Shown piece by piece: positions 10,688 through 22,309 of a stretch of DNA of 64,000 nt. The position numbers and the translations under genes are program-made. The number at the start of each line of letters is the position of its first letter. The first letter of the stretch is position 1. This DNA is from Hansfordia pulvinata (taxonomy: Eukaryota; Ascomycota; Sordariomycetes; Xylariales), in assembly GCA_006538405.1 (NCBI GenBank), contig BJKQ01000009.1, positions 1,994,001 to 2,058,000 on the forward strand, read 5' to 3'. The notes below the pieces were generated by a model. It was not told where the DNA came from. It saw nothing but the letters and a program-made list of their open reading frames with translations, and did not search any database.

Positions 10688-12273
10688 ATTTGAACATGAA
10701 GTCCCGGGTTCTTGCTATCATATACCCAAGGTAGGTTCCTACTTACCGACACTTGAAGATCATGTGGTAATTACAAAGGTCATACGACGTCTGCCTCAAC
10801 CTCCACATCAATTCGCCGTGACAAGAAGTGCCAGCCGTGTTCTACACAGCAAGGCTGGTAGGTGCTCGCCCTCATCCAATACCTTGTGTCGATTGGTCGC
10901 GCCGAAGACCGTACTCGTACATCTCAGCTAAGAATAGGTACCTAAACGGGAGGTGGGAATGGACACGCTCCGGAGTCCCGTGAACCGCCCACCGAAAACA
11001 GAAGCGTACATCGACTGGCCTGACTGCTGATCTCGGGCTTCCAGCGACATTGTCTGCTACGACGCTCCAGTCGCTGTCTTGACACAGAAGTGTAACATTG
11101 AGAAAATCGAGGAGCATATGCGCATTGGAGACCACATTGTATACAACGTGACCCGAGAGGTGCTCGCCAGCCCGTGAGGGGTACGAGTACTCGTTCCCGT
11201 AGGCCGTAGGGCGGCGCGGTTGTGGCGGCCAATCATGACAAGGCACTGGCTGATGCGTGCACGGGCTTACGGATCGACGCACAAGCGCTTCTGAATCCCG
11301 GGTCTCTGGGCTGTTTCTTATCGGGGAAAGCACGGCGCCAGCTCGATGCGTATCCCAGACCCGAGGAGCCCGGCTCTCTGGGGCGAGTGGATGGAGACCC
11401 GCGATGTGACGTCCCCGAGCGACCGGGGGCTCGTACGAGTATGCGCAAGGTGCTGACCCAAGACAATTGAAGCACCCCCGGGCGTCGGTCTGATGCCTGA
11501 CAAAGGCCTTTGAGGGTTACATACCCAGGTACATGTACCTACCTGTCTGGAAAGGGCACTGGGCAGCTCCTGCGGGGAATCCTGACGGCTGCTCCGGTGC
11601 AGTGACCCGTGTCGGATCATCCTGCGAGCTGACGTAGCGAGCCCAGCAAGTCCCTCGGGTTAGGTAGTTGACAGCGAGGGTCACGATCGGGGCCAAGGCG
11701 TGCGTCTAAGTGCGTGCTTACGAGTACCTATACGTCTGCGCAGGCAGTCGTTGGCTACCTACATGTATGACTTCGAGGGCGTGCTTATATTGGATACAGC
11801 CCCTACATCCAATGTGCGAGTAAAGGTACCAGGTAGCTGATAGGTACTCACACTGGCGCAGACCTGGACTGCCCCACCACCACCACTTCGCGGCTGCCTA
11901 GTACCGCCTACATGTATGTATTTACCTGGCTCTTGTGCTCTCCGCCTGTTATCTTGTGGTTGCCCCTCCGCTACCTAACTATGGTATGTTAGATAGCCAG
12001 GCAGCCATATGGTATGTTAGATAGCCAGGCAGCCACTCTGCCACGGCATTAAACACGACGGCTGGCCCTACGGCCATAGCCAGCAGCCCTGTCTTCGTGG
12101 CTCAGTTCTTGACCGGTCGAAACCGGTTTCCATTCCCCAATCTGGACTCTGATCCGTCCTTCCACGATACCCTCAAACCCAGACCCCTTCCAAGCACCAA
12201 CCCGGAGACGCCTACCTATTGCACGCTGATCCGGCCCGCAAACCTGCTCGGCTTTTCCGCCCCCACCACCACC
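10688..12273. other. Repeat-motif-rich intergenic stretch
   Basis: No gene supported. It holds three copies of TACGAGTA (11182-11189, 11434-11441, 11719-11726) and many GTAGGTA/TACCTAC elements between 11520 and 11990, plus a 2 x 28 bp tandem duplication at 11980-12035. It ends in the presumed promoter and 5' UTR of the Nudix gene. Confidence 0.55.
11980..12035. repeat. Perfect tandem duplication, 2 x 28 bp
   Basis: Units 11980-12007 and 12008-12035 are identical (beginning TATGGTATGTTAGATAGCC). They lie about 240 bp upstream of the Nudix start codon. There is no sign of a transposon footprint. Confidence 0.9.
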
Positions 12274-12643
12274 ATGTCCACCCCTCCCGAGGAAACCCCA
12301 GCAGCCGACTGCCCCGCGCGCCTGGCCCCTTACTACCGGGCGGCCCCGGCGGCGTACCTCGCGTCCCAGCGCAGCGCCACCGCCGAGCCGGGCGCCGCGG
12401 TCGCGCACCTGGTCGCGTCGGCGGGCGTCGTGGCGGCGGCCCCGGCGGCTGCGGAAGCACCCCCGCGGGTCCTGCTGCTGCAGCGGGCGGCGCACGCGTT
12501 CCAGCCGCTGCGGTGGGAGCTGCCCGGCGGGCGGGCCGAGGGGGCCAAGGACGCGTCGGTGGTCGGCGCGGCGCTGCGCGAGCTGCGCGAGGAGACGGGG
12601 CTCGGGGCCGGGGCCGGGGCCAGGGCCGGGGCTGGCGCGGATA

Positions 12644-12676
<33 letters not shown>

Positions 12677-13041
12677 TGAGGGTGCGGGTGGTCGACGTGC
12701 TGGAGCCCGGGTACGAGTGGCTTGACAAGGGGGTGGTGTGGAAGAAGGTCACGTTCCTGGTCGAGGTCGTTGGCGGCGGAATCGCCGCCGCGGGGGCAGA
12801 CGAGGCGGCCGCCCAGCCGGAGGAGAGGAAGACCGGCGGACTGCCACATTCACCACCACCACCATCACCCCGACTGCCCGCCGTCAAGCTGGACCCCCGG
12901 GAGCAGGCGGCGTTCGCCTGGGCCACGCGCGACGAGGTGCTCGCGGGCAGGTGTGGCGAGCACCAGCTCTCGTGGACCAGCCTGGACCAGAGGGACACGG
13001 TCCTCGCGGTGCTGGACTTGGCCGCGAGCAGACGCTCCTGA
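12274..13041 (+). CDS. Nudix hydrolase
   Basis: Hydrolyses nucleoside diphosphates linked to another moiety; the actual substrate is not evident. A 255-aa single-exon protein. Start 12274 is preferred for its CCACCACCATG context; the frame stays open back to 12097 but that extension is low complexity. The Nudix box is LPGGRAEGAKDA followed by REL-x-EETGL. The first box acidic residue is Asp instead of Glu and its spacing is one residue long, while the metal-binding REXXEE core is intact. A run of ten Asp (GAC repeats, 12643-12675) sits directly after the box. The family-typical WKKVTFLVEV strand and a late EQAAFAWATRDEVLAG helix are present. No targeting signal is evident. One short Pro/His-rich insert precedes the last third. 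Confidence 0.85.
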
Positions 13042-14543
13042 GAGCGCCGGCGCCTCCGGAGGAAGAAGCAGAGAAGACGAGAATAAGTGACGAGAATACG
13101 GGGAAGGGCCAATGAAAACTCGAGGATCCACAGACCCTCTTTCTATCTCTTATCTCTCTCTCTCTCATTCTCTTTCTCTTTCGTCACCGACGCGGGCTCT
13201 TTTCTTGTTAGTCTAGGGCCATTGTTGATGCGACGCATGTCGGTGTTTACTTGTACGATGGAGCCGCTTTGTGTTTTTAGTGCACCTCGGGGGGATTGCG
13301 TGATGTGACGGCTAATAAGCTAGCTTCAGTAGCCACGAGTGGTGCTACTAACAACTCAAGTAATAGACCGGATCGAGTTCAGTCCGGGGCCGCAAGTCAG
13401 ACGTCGGCTGTCTCTTGGGCGGGTCTGCCTGACCTGACCTGTGCGAGTACTCGAACACGAGGGGGTGTGTCTATCCTCGTCCTGTCCTGGCGGGCTGACG
13501 AGACGAGCGTGGATGCCCAAATCGAGCAAAGTTGGACCCTCGGCTCGCGCGCGAGGTGTCATCCGCGGAACACAAAGCCTTCAGGCAGGACCCGTCCGCC
13601 ACCGGACTGACGGAGGGGTCGGGGCACAGCACCAGGCGGGAACGGGCGCAGCTTGCGGCCGCGCGCGTGGGAGCAACGCAGGCGATCCCTTGGTCCACCC
13701 GTAACCGCACAGGGCTGAGTTGCCATTTGGAATGGCCCGCCGAGCCGCCACCGCCCCCGCCCCGCCAGGCTTTTCCCGCGTGTGCTCAAGGTGGTTACTT
13801 TACCGACTCGGGTACGCCCCGTACAGCTTCTGTGCGCAAGAGTGCCCACTCGCACATGCCGTACCTTACTAGCAGGTTGACAGGTCCAGGCCGAGCTCTT
13901 TTGCCACACGGGGTTGAACTACTAGATTATATTGGAACATTAATAACTAACTTAGTCCGAGGATCTAGCACAGGGGCAGACACACAATCACCACGTGCCA
14001 CACTGTTTCCTCATCTGGAAAGAACGACGAATCGTTGCGAGATGTGTCGCAACTTGCGAGGTTTTTCTTTCTTCTCTTTCAATGAGGTAATCAGCGAATC
14101 TCGAAACGCCAGTAACGCCTCTATCAATATCTCGTCTAAGCCCCTGTCCTATCTGGCTAGTAAACTCCCTACCGTGTCCAGGAGAAGCACGTGGGGTTTC
14201 CAGGTCTCAACTCTTCCCCATTCCCAGTAAACAAGTATGCAGAAACCGCCCAACTTCAAGTACCCCCGCCGATAACTTGGATACGACCCACAGCTGGCCG
14301 TAAACTTTCCTTCCGTAATCCTGGAGCCCCTCGCCCCCTTGCCTTTTCCCAGCTCCGGGTCTTGCCACCCTGCCTCTTTCTCTACTTTTCCTGCGTAAAC
14401 CAAGTGGGTACTTTGCTCGGCTTTCGCACAAGCTTCTAACTACCTAGCTCGTGAGTCGTGAGTCGTGGGTCGGTCTGGGCCGGGCTGCCCAAGGTGGATG
14501 GCTTCCGAATCCACTCACTTCCGCTTTGACGAGAACACACACA
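13042..14543. other. Intergenic stretch between convergent genes
   Basis: Begins with a CT-rich tract near 13140-13185 (3' UTR of the Nudix gene). No further gene is supported in about 1.5 kb. Confidence 0.5.
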
Positions 14544-15904
14544 TCAGTGCTCGCCGGCGGCGAGGTCGGGCTGGCGCGGCTGGTACTTTGTGTGCAGGCC
14601 GCAGTAGCGGCCGTGGATGGGGTCGCGCATGGCCGGGTACCAGTCCTTGCCCCATTTCTGGGAGTAGGAGAGCATCATGTACTTCCAGTTGCGGATGGTG
14701 GCGTCGCCGTACTTGGGGTCGGCGATGCGGTCGGGCAGGCGCTGGACGGGCATCGAGTAGACCGTGTTGGGGTAGCGGGCGCCGACCATGGGGATGACAA
14801 ACTCCTCGCGGCCGCTGTACCAGTCGTTGGCGTCGAGGGCGTCCATGGTGGCCATGTAGCGCACGGCGTAGTTGAGCATGCCCAGCCCGCTGCCGACGTA
14901 GAAGCCGCCCAGGTAGTACTTGTCCTGCCACTCGAACTTGCGCTCGCGGAAGCACTGCCAGTTGATGTCGATGACGGGCCGGTGCGGCTCGATCACGTAC
15001 TCGGGGAAGACGACGCCCGTGTCCTGCGTCAGCCGGATCGACCGCTCCATCTTGACCGGGTCCAGGAAGCGGCCCAGCACGTTGCCCCAGATCTTGCCGT
15101 CCTCGTAGAAGATCTGGGGGTGCTCGGAAGCTCGGGCACCAGCAGCAGGCCCGCGTCCATGTACGCGAACATGGTCGACCCGAACGGGTTGCGCAGCACC
15201 GCGTCCATCACCGCCCACGTCTTGGCGTTGTACACGGCGCTGTAGAAGCCGTCGTCGTAGATCTTGGAGGGGCGCCAGTCCCCGTCCCCCGTCGCCCGCA
15301 TCTCCGCGAACAGCTCCCGCTGCCGGCCCATGAAGTTGCGCTTCTGGAACGTGTTGACCGGCAGGTCCCACACGCTCTCGTAGTCGTCGATGATGTGCCA
15401 GTGCTTGTCCCCGGGGCGCATCTTGCGCACCTCGTCCGCCACGTCCTTCTGCACGTAGAACACGACCTGCTCCTCCGTCGCCGCCAGCCGCTGGATCCGC
15501 TCCAGGTACACCTCCTTGCTCTTGAAATGCTTCGGGCTCGGGTGCGGGAAGTACAGCGCGATCAGCGTGTGCTTGCGCCCGTCCTTGGGCTCGATCTCCG
15601 GCTCGCCCTCGTCCCGGTACTCCGGGTTCGGGTCCGCGTCATCGCCCTTGAACAGCTGCTCCTGCCACAGCGCCGCCGCTTTCCCGTACGGCTTGTCCAC
15701 CCGCTTCAGGTAGTCCCGCGGGTGCCGCTTCGGCGCCTCCCCGTCAAAGTCCAGCGGCACCGGCTTGTCCAAGGGCGTGATGTGAGGGTGCTTCTTGTTG
15801 CACAGCTCGTCCTCCAGGTTCACCTTGCGGCTCCACTTGGCGTGGCCGGCCGCGATGGGCTGGGCCGCCAGGAGGCCGGAGAGAAGGAGGAGTCCCAACT
15901 GCAT
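14544..15904 (-). CDS. HtrL/YibB-like secretory-pathway protein (one frameshift)
   Basis: Start codon 15904-15902. A signal peptide of about 20 residues (MQLGLLLLSGLLAAQPIAAG) is followed by a lumenal or extracellular domain. Blocks resemble the HtrL/YibB family, found in bacterial LPS-type clusters and in fungi and probably glycosyltransferase-like: HTLIALYFPHP near residue 110, EEQVVFYVQKD, FQKRNFMGRQRELF, KTWAVMDAVLRNPFGS, FAYMDAGLL, then YYLGGFYVGSGLGML and WYSGREEFVIPM. The frame changes at about 15128, just after FAYMDAGLLLVPE. Adding one base there gives exactly 454 codons, so a single missing base is inferred. No intron. Family assignment rests on motif order only; a GT15-type mannosyltransferase was considered and fits less well. 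Confidence 0.62.
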
Positions 15905-18900
15905 GGTGAGGCGTGGGCTGTCTAGAGTGCAGATAACTAGGAAGAACAAAAAAGGGAGGGGGAAAAGAAACTCAAAGGTAAGATGAAAGGGATGCTCAAG
16001 CCGAGACTCTACTGTCTGATGGTGAAGATGAAGCTGATGGTTCAAGAGTGTAAGAGCTTTCTCGACGTCTCGAGCCCCTCGTCTTATACAACCTTCGGAC
16101 GGCCTGTCGAACGGGTTGTGGCAACCAACAACCCGAGGACGACAGCAAAGGTCCCGCCGCCGAACCTCAGAATAGCATGATGATGGTCCCCTCGTGACCA
16201 GCCAAGGCGAGCGAAGCATGCTTCGCCCGCGTTGGATGGCCCCGGCACGGGACACTTTTGCCCCTCGAGAGCGGCACAGCACCACTCAAGGCATGGGAGC
16301 CACTGTCGAGTGTCCCGCGTCTGTTCGGCTCGGGGCCCCCGGCGGCGGCGACAGGACGGGAAGCCGACATCGCGAAACAGCCTAGTCGAACTGACAAAAG
16401 CGCAGTTCCGCAGCTTCCGGAAGTCATGGCAAGCCCGATAGTCGAGGTTCCGCCAGATGCGTGGCGAAGTTGGAGCTCGACGACTCCTGACTGTTTCCCC
16501 GATCACACGCTTGGGTGGCGCGGGGACTCGGGAGCCCCCCAGTAGAGTTAATAGTGAGAACGTACTCCTGACCAGAAAGTGTCCGTCTGGCCCGGGCCGG
16601 TCTGTTGTTGGGCTTGGTGGACCGAGATATAGACGTAACCTCTGCCGAGGTTGCCTTGGTCCCGGGCTTCGTTGATGGCTAGACTCGGAGACTTGCCCAG
16701 AAGAATACAATGGCCTGTAAGGGCAAGTTGTTTCTCTGGTGGTGTGGTATTAAGCAAGCAACGAGTACTTGATGGGCGGGCAAAATCAGGGCACTGCCTC
16801 GCCAGCTAAGGAGCGACCCACCCCGTATCGTGTATCCGAGAGATGGCTCGGCTCCCCGTCGGGGGTAACGGGGAGGCGAGCAGTGGCCATCAGTCCGCGC
16901 GCGGAGTCGCCGTTGGCTCGTTCCGCTGGACTGCTGGCCAGCTCGTCATGGCGGGCGGTCTCCTTGGTTGGATGTAAGCGGCGGGAAGGTCCTGAATACC
17001 ATCTAGCGAGTTGTGGCACCGGGGTGTGGCAACTTGCAACCCTAGGCGGGCCACAGAGGCCGAAGACTCCGGAAATCTAGCGTGTTGCGGTGTACCTGGA
17101 TCTACTCACAACGGACACACAAGGCATGATGAGTTTGTCAGCCTGGAACATCTCGTGGATAAACTTAGCGCCGATGAGCGAGCGTAAAGTGCTTACCACA
17201 ATCGCTTTGTGGCTTTATTCCCGCGCTCGCGGCCCCGCTACTCGGATGGAATGGTCCCCTTTTCGGCAGTTTCGACGGACGGGGGTGACTGACGGGGGTG
17301 GTATCCGCCCCCAGCGGAAACGCCGCTATCTCGGCCCGCTGGCTAGACCGTGACAAGGATCTCTCTTGCATGTTTGCGTATTACGAGTAGGGAAATGGTC
17401 ATCGGTGGTCAGTCAGTGGTGGGCGGTGTCCGATGGCAAAGGAAGAGGGGTGGGATTATCGGGGGGACCGGGGCGAGGCGGGGCAGACAGCGTGGCCCAG
17501 TCTGCCTGTCCAGCCCTACACGGCTTGGCAAGGCAGTCTGGACCCGGGGCAATCAGGGGCTCGCTTCTCTTGTCTTTAAACTTATTATTATTAAGCCTGC
17601 CAATGGCTGCAGGGGGAGGCGAGCACTCGCGGATGTGCACCCAATGGGGAGTCACCGAGGAGCAGAGTGGCGAAACGAGGAAACCGGCCGCGCGAACGTT
17701 TGCCTCTTTTGAACCCTGCTCTGCCTCTCCCTACGTCTTCCTCTCGGCCTTAACGAGAGACGGATTGCCCTACGGGGCAGGCGTGGCAGCCTTCGTTGCA
17801 ACGTGATGGGGCGAGCCACCCGGAGATTTTCCTGCATCCTTCCTCCCAGCCCGTGTGGGTTCGGTGCCGACTACTCGTAGGCTGGTGTTTGGGGCGAAGC
17901 CCGCCCGCGCGTGCCGTGGCCCCCGTCTGCGAGATGGAATCAATGTGAGCGGGCGGGGAAAGGGGGAGGGGGGGCTGTTGATTAGTCTCTGTGGCCAACT
18001 TGGGACTTATAGTCTCGTGCTCCTCACGGCCCAGCCAGCCAGTGGCTCTTGCCGTTCTGGACTCTGCAGATGACTGGGCTGGCTGTCGCTTGCCATTGCA
18101 CCGCCTCTGTGGCCAACTCTGGCCTGGATTCTTGCCTGCTTACATGCTCGTATATCAGGTATATGGGAGGTCCTTGGGTAGAATAGGGACGATGGAGGGG
18201 TTGCCTACTAGTCGACTTGTACTGTGCCCTTACGAGTAGACTCGCTCAGCCTTATGGAGGATACGCGCGATCGACCCGCGCTATAGTAATCATCGATAGC
18301 CTGCCAAGCTGTCTGTCAGCATCCACGGGTGCGGCCCGAGCGCAGGGCGCTTTCACTCCCTCTTCCGCCTCCTCCTCTCGGGAGAGTGTGTGTGCCCCAT
18401 GGCCTTTGCCATTCCTTCCTCCCTCTCCGCCCAACCCGGTCGAAGGGTTGTCTTACAGAGTCAGCAGGGTAGTCAGTAGCCTGTCGGAACGAACACCTTG
18501 CGTCTTTCGGCAAGTACTGTTGCCAACTTGGTCTGTGTTCAGACGCCGGGGAGTTCATGGGTATGAGTAGCTTTACTCGGAGTAAAGTACCGCGCGGACC
18601 TACCGAGACACGAGGAGTCCTCGTAAGTACCCGTAGGCAATCGACTGGCCGGGCTAACTTAGAGCCTGGCGGGTCGGGGCAGGGCCTCCGGGCTTCCGAG
18701 ACCGACCCGTCGTGGCAGGTCATCCTGACCACTTCCCCGTTTTTGTAAGGGGTAAGCGGGCGAACGTGGCGAGGAACTACCGAGTGGGGATGGGAAGGCT
18801 TGGCTCACTAGGTACGAATTAGGTACGGGTCATCGAGTCACGAGGACGAGTACGTGCAACGGCCGATAGCCGTGACTCGGCGGTTCATGAAAGCAACAAC

Positions 18901-21900
18901 GGCAGGACTACGAGTAGGTTGTCATCACAAGTCACAAATGGCCCGAGCACCAGCCAATATCAGGCAAACTGTGCGCAATTATCCGTAGGTAGGTTGGATT
19001 TCGACGAGTACTCGTATGTACAGGTATACAGGAGAGTCTTGTAAAAACGGGAGCTTAATGATGATGCTCCCGAGTCCTGCGGTATCCCAAAGGACCTGCG
19101 AGTATGCGTGCAATCCAGTCGCACGGCCCCTTATCAAGGCACGAGTAGCATCTCGGGGACCGCAGCGTGTGAAGCGGCGCCATCGCTGGATTGGGATACG
19201 CCACGCCTCTGCTAATTTTGCCCAATTGGGATATAGCCAGCTCTATTATAGGACTACCAGAGGTGCTGGTACATTAACGCTTTACGCGTACAGTCAAATC
19301 AAATGCTGCTAATCGGCGTCATCCCGGGACATCAACTCAAGTGCTAGAAAATAGACAAACAAAGATATGAACCCGCACACTGAAGGTCTGGGCTCTAGAC
19401 CTAGACCTAGAGGAGAGGGGGACCACCCGGAGAGGGCCCCCGTTTGAGGCACCAGACCGGCGCGAAAGACGCCGTTACTGGTATAGGAAATAGGTGCTTC
19501 CCGTGGTTTTAATACATAAACAGCCCTGTTCTCAAAGATAGAGTTCCAGGGCTAGTTCAGAAGAGGAGTGACACGGGGGTGGCGACTCGCCGTCTACTCG
19601 TACTCGACGCGATGGCGTCGCCTTACACGCTGCGCTCGGGGACCAAGTCAACAAGTCAGCTCCAGCCCCGCTGCGCGTTGTCCAACACGAGCGACGGCGG
19701 TAAGGGAAGAAAAAGAACAAGGAAAAAGAAACTCATCATCGAAAGGCCATGAGCGAGCCTAATGCAAAGTCGCCAGTGGTCAGGTCCTCTCGGCCCCTCA
19801 AGAGGGTCCCCGCGCCTTGTCCGCGGCCGGCGCAAGGCTCTTCGGGGCGGTCGGGGATATTTTTGACAGCTGGGCTCCACCAATCTGGGCCGTGGTGTCT
19901 CCCACGGGGTTGCCGACGTAAGATTGGATTCCCGCGGTGGGCGGGCGGCCTGCCATGTCACAATGGGACCTCGATCCATTCGCCGCAAGGCATCCCCCTC
20001 GGCGTATATCCCTAATCGTACGCCCGGACGTGGCTGATGAATGTCTGGCGGTGGTTACAAATTATGTGAGGCAGTCGAGGTGGGCCAGCACGACGCACCC
20101 CTTTTTTAGATGCCCTTGATAGAGCTTCGTCCCGATCTATTTGGGATGGGAGAGCTTGGCCCCCTTTTACCACCGGGCCATGGTGACACAGGGCTGGGCT
20201 TACTGCGAGTCCCAAAGGAGGCATGTTTGCCCGCTTGGCGCGACACGGGCCCGAGAGGGTCTGTCTCTCTTTCTCTCTCTCCTCCTCCCCTCTTGGCCCG
20301 GCGCAGGAGTGGCGGCAGGATTCGACCCTTTCCCCCCCGCCCTCACCGTCTGGGCCCCTTCCCGCCCCGCGCCTTCCACCGTGCCGCGGCGGGCTGTGCA
20401 ATGGACGCACCCTTCCTGGGTTCCGAGCCTCCTAGCCTGGACTGCGAATCCCCTCGATACAACGCGAGGGAGGCTGGTCGCCGCCACGCACGGCCGGGCG
20501 CCCGTCAGAGAGCCTTGTCTCTCTCAGAAGAAGAAGAAGAAGGGATGCGCGTGGGCTTGCTGCGAGTAGCGAGTGATGTACAGTAAAGAGGGCACCTGCG
20601 GACGGACTTGGCTTCCCCGAGAGCCTAACTAGCGAGCGGGTGGAAGACCACCACCACCGACGATGGAAGTCTCCACGGGCGATGAGTCCTACAGGCTACC
20701 AGTCAGGACCACCACCTCCCGTGCCTCTGTGTTAGCGGCCCAGGTCCGTGGCCTCTTGCCTCGCAGAGAGGCGCGACGGGCCAGCCTTCCCGTCCCTCCC
20801 CGTCCCTCCCCGTCCCCGCGACCCTTCGCTGTTTTCGGGTTGTAAGGTATCTTTTGCCTTCTCGCTTACTTTCTCATGGGATGCATGCTCTGCCGTCTGC
20901 GATGCGCGAAGTAGGAGCTATTTTTCTGCCTCTTTGCCTGATTGCATCGACGCGGCTGCCCGCGTGCGCAGTCTGGCCGGGCGTGGCCACGAGGGGAAAG
21001 GGGGGTGGGGGGAACAGGGTCGGAGACTGGAGTATCCGAGATCGCCCTTTGCTCGGAGCCGCTCTCTATCCGGGTGTTGGTTGTCTTCCAATTGGCCTGG
21101 TCTTTCCTTTTATAGCCAGCACGAGGCGATGCAGCAATGATGGCGATGCGATGCGGTGGCGAAAGGCGCCAACCTCGCGACAGCCTTGCGGGATAGTAAG
21201 GCTTCGTCGCCGGTCTCTGGCTCTCGCAGGAAGCTGGTTGTTCTGAGTGTACAGCGGGGAGTCTTGCCTTGCAGTGCGAGCCACCACTTTCCCAGCGCTC
21301 CCAAGACTCTCGCGAGTACCTACCGCCTGCCTTTTCTCGAGGCCCGGAGAAGACGTCGCGTCCCGCGACTCGGGCGATCCATGTCACCGTCGCCAAGTCA
21401 ACATCGTCCCCTCCCGGAAGGGGTGCTATGACGAGGCAGGTGGCTATAGGGCGGGCGACGCTGACGGATGGGCCTTGGACGGGGGCCAAACGCTGCAGTT
21501 CCAGGTTCCAGGCCCGCTCGATGACTGATACCGGCTGTGGCCTGGGGGATATGCGCCCCGGAAGACAGCCAACGCAAAACACAAGCCTGGTCGGAGGCTC
21601 ACTCGACAGTAGCCTGCGATACTAACACTCAAAGCCAGCATTGGGCGGGTGATATCAGTGTCGCGTCTTCCGAGAAAAGCCCGGACAAGCGAGTGTTACC
21701 TTGTACTCAGACACAGGTCGTTTGCACAGATCGACCCCTTCAGACAACTTATCAACAACGTGTGTACTCTGGGTGCCAACATCTCTCCCCCGGAAAGAAG
21801 CAGCTCCGGATACAGGCCCGGCTGTCATATGCTACCTTGTCGGATAGCACGTGAGGGCGACACGAGTTGCCAAGCCGTCTCTGTCACTCTATTTGGACTT

Positions 21901-22309
21901 CTGAGTTCTGAGTCGTCATTTGGGAGCCTTCAGTCGTCGCGCCTCGGAGTCAAGTGCGGGATGTGCGTTTGTGGGCGCGGACTTCACGACCTTGTCCAGC
22001 TTGGCCGGAGCCGTTGAGTCAAGTCCACTCGGCCTCGACTGTGTGAAATTTCCATGTATGCGTATAGTCCAGAGGGCTGCTCCGGGCGACGACAGAGCTG
22101 CAGCTGATCCAGTTCCGTAGGTAGGTAAGGTATGTAGGTAACTGTCGCAAACGACTGATCATCTTGCCTCAGTTTCCCTTCTGACTTTTAGGTATCTAAC
22201 CGTAGGTGCTAAGGCAGTCAACCACTGCTGCGTCAGCCACATTCCACAAGGTATCTTATTTACTCCGCTCATGTCAGGTGTCTATGCTCAAAGCACTGTG
22301 TTGACCGAC
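15905..22309. other. Long gene-poor stretch (~6.4 kb)
   Basis: Only short frames in all six phases, none with recognisable domains, consistent codon phase or matching splice signals. It is not AT-rich and no transposase, reverse transcriptase or long terminal repeat was recognised. It carries at least six TACGAGTA/TACTCGTA copies between 17382 and 19603. The first few hundred bases are presumably the promoter and 5' UTR of the HtrL-like gene. Confidence 0.55.

Noticed and set aside
13532..14230. 232-codon plus-strand frame
   Set aside because: No start context, domain or homologous motif, and it sits in the 3' spacer between convergent genes.
14544..15904. GT15 (KTR/MNT1) alpha-1,2-mannosyltransferase
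   Set aside because: A signal peptide and a sugar-enzyme look suggested it, but the typical GT15 motifs were not found and block order fits HtrL/YibB better.
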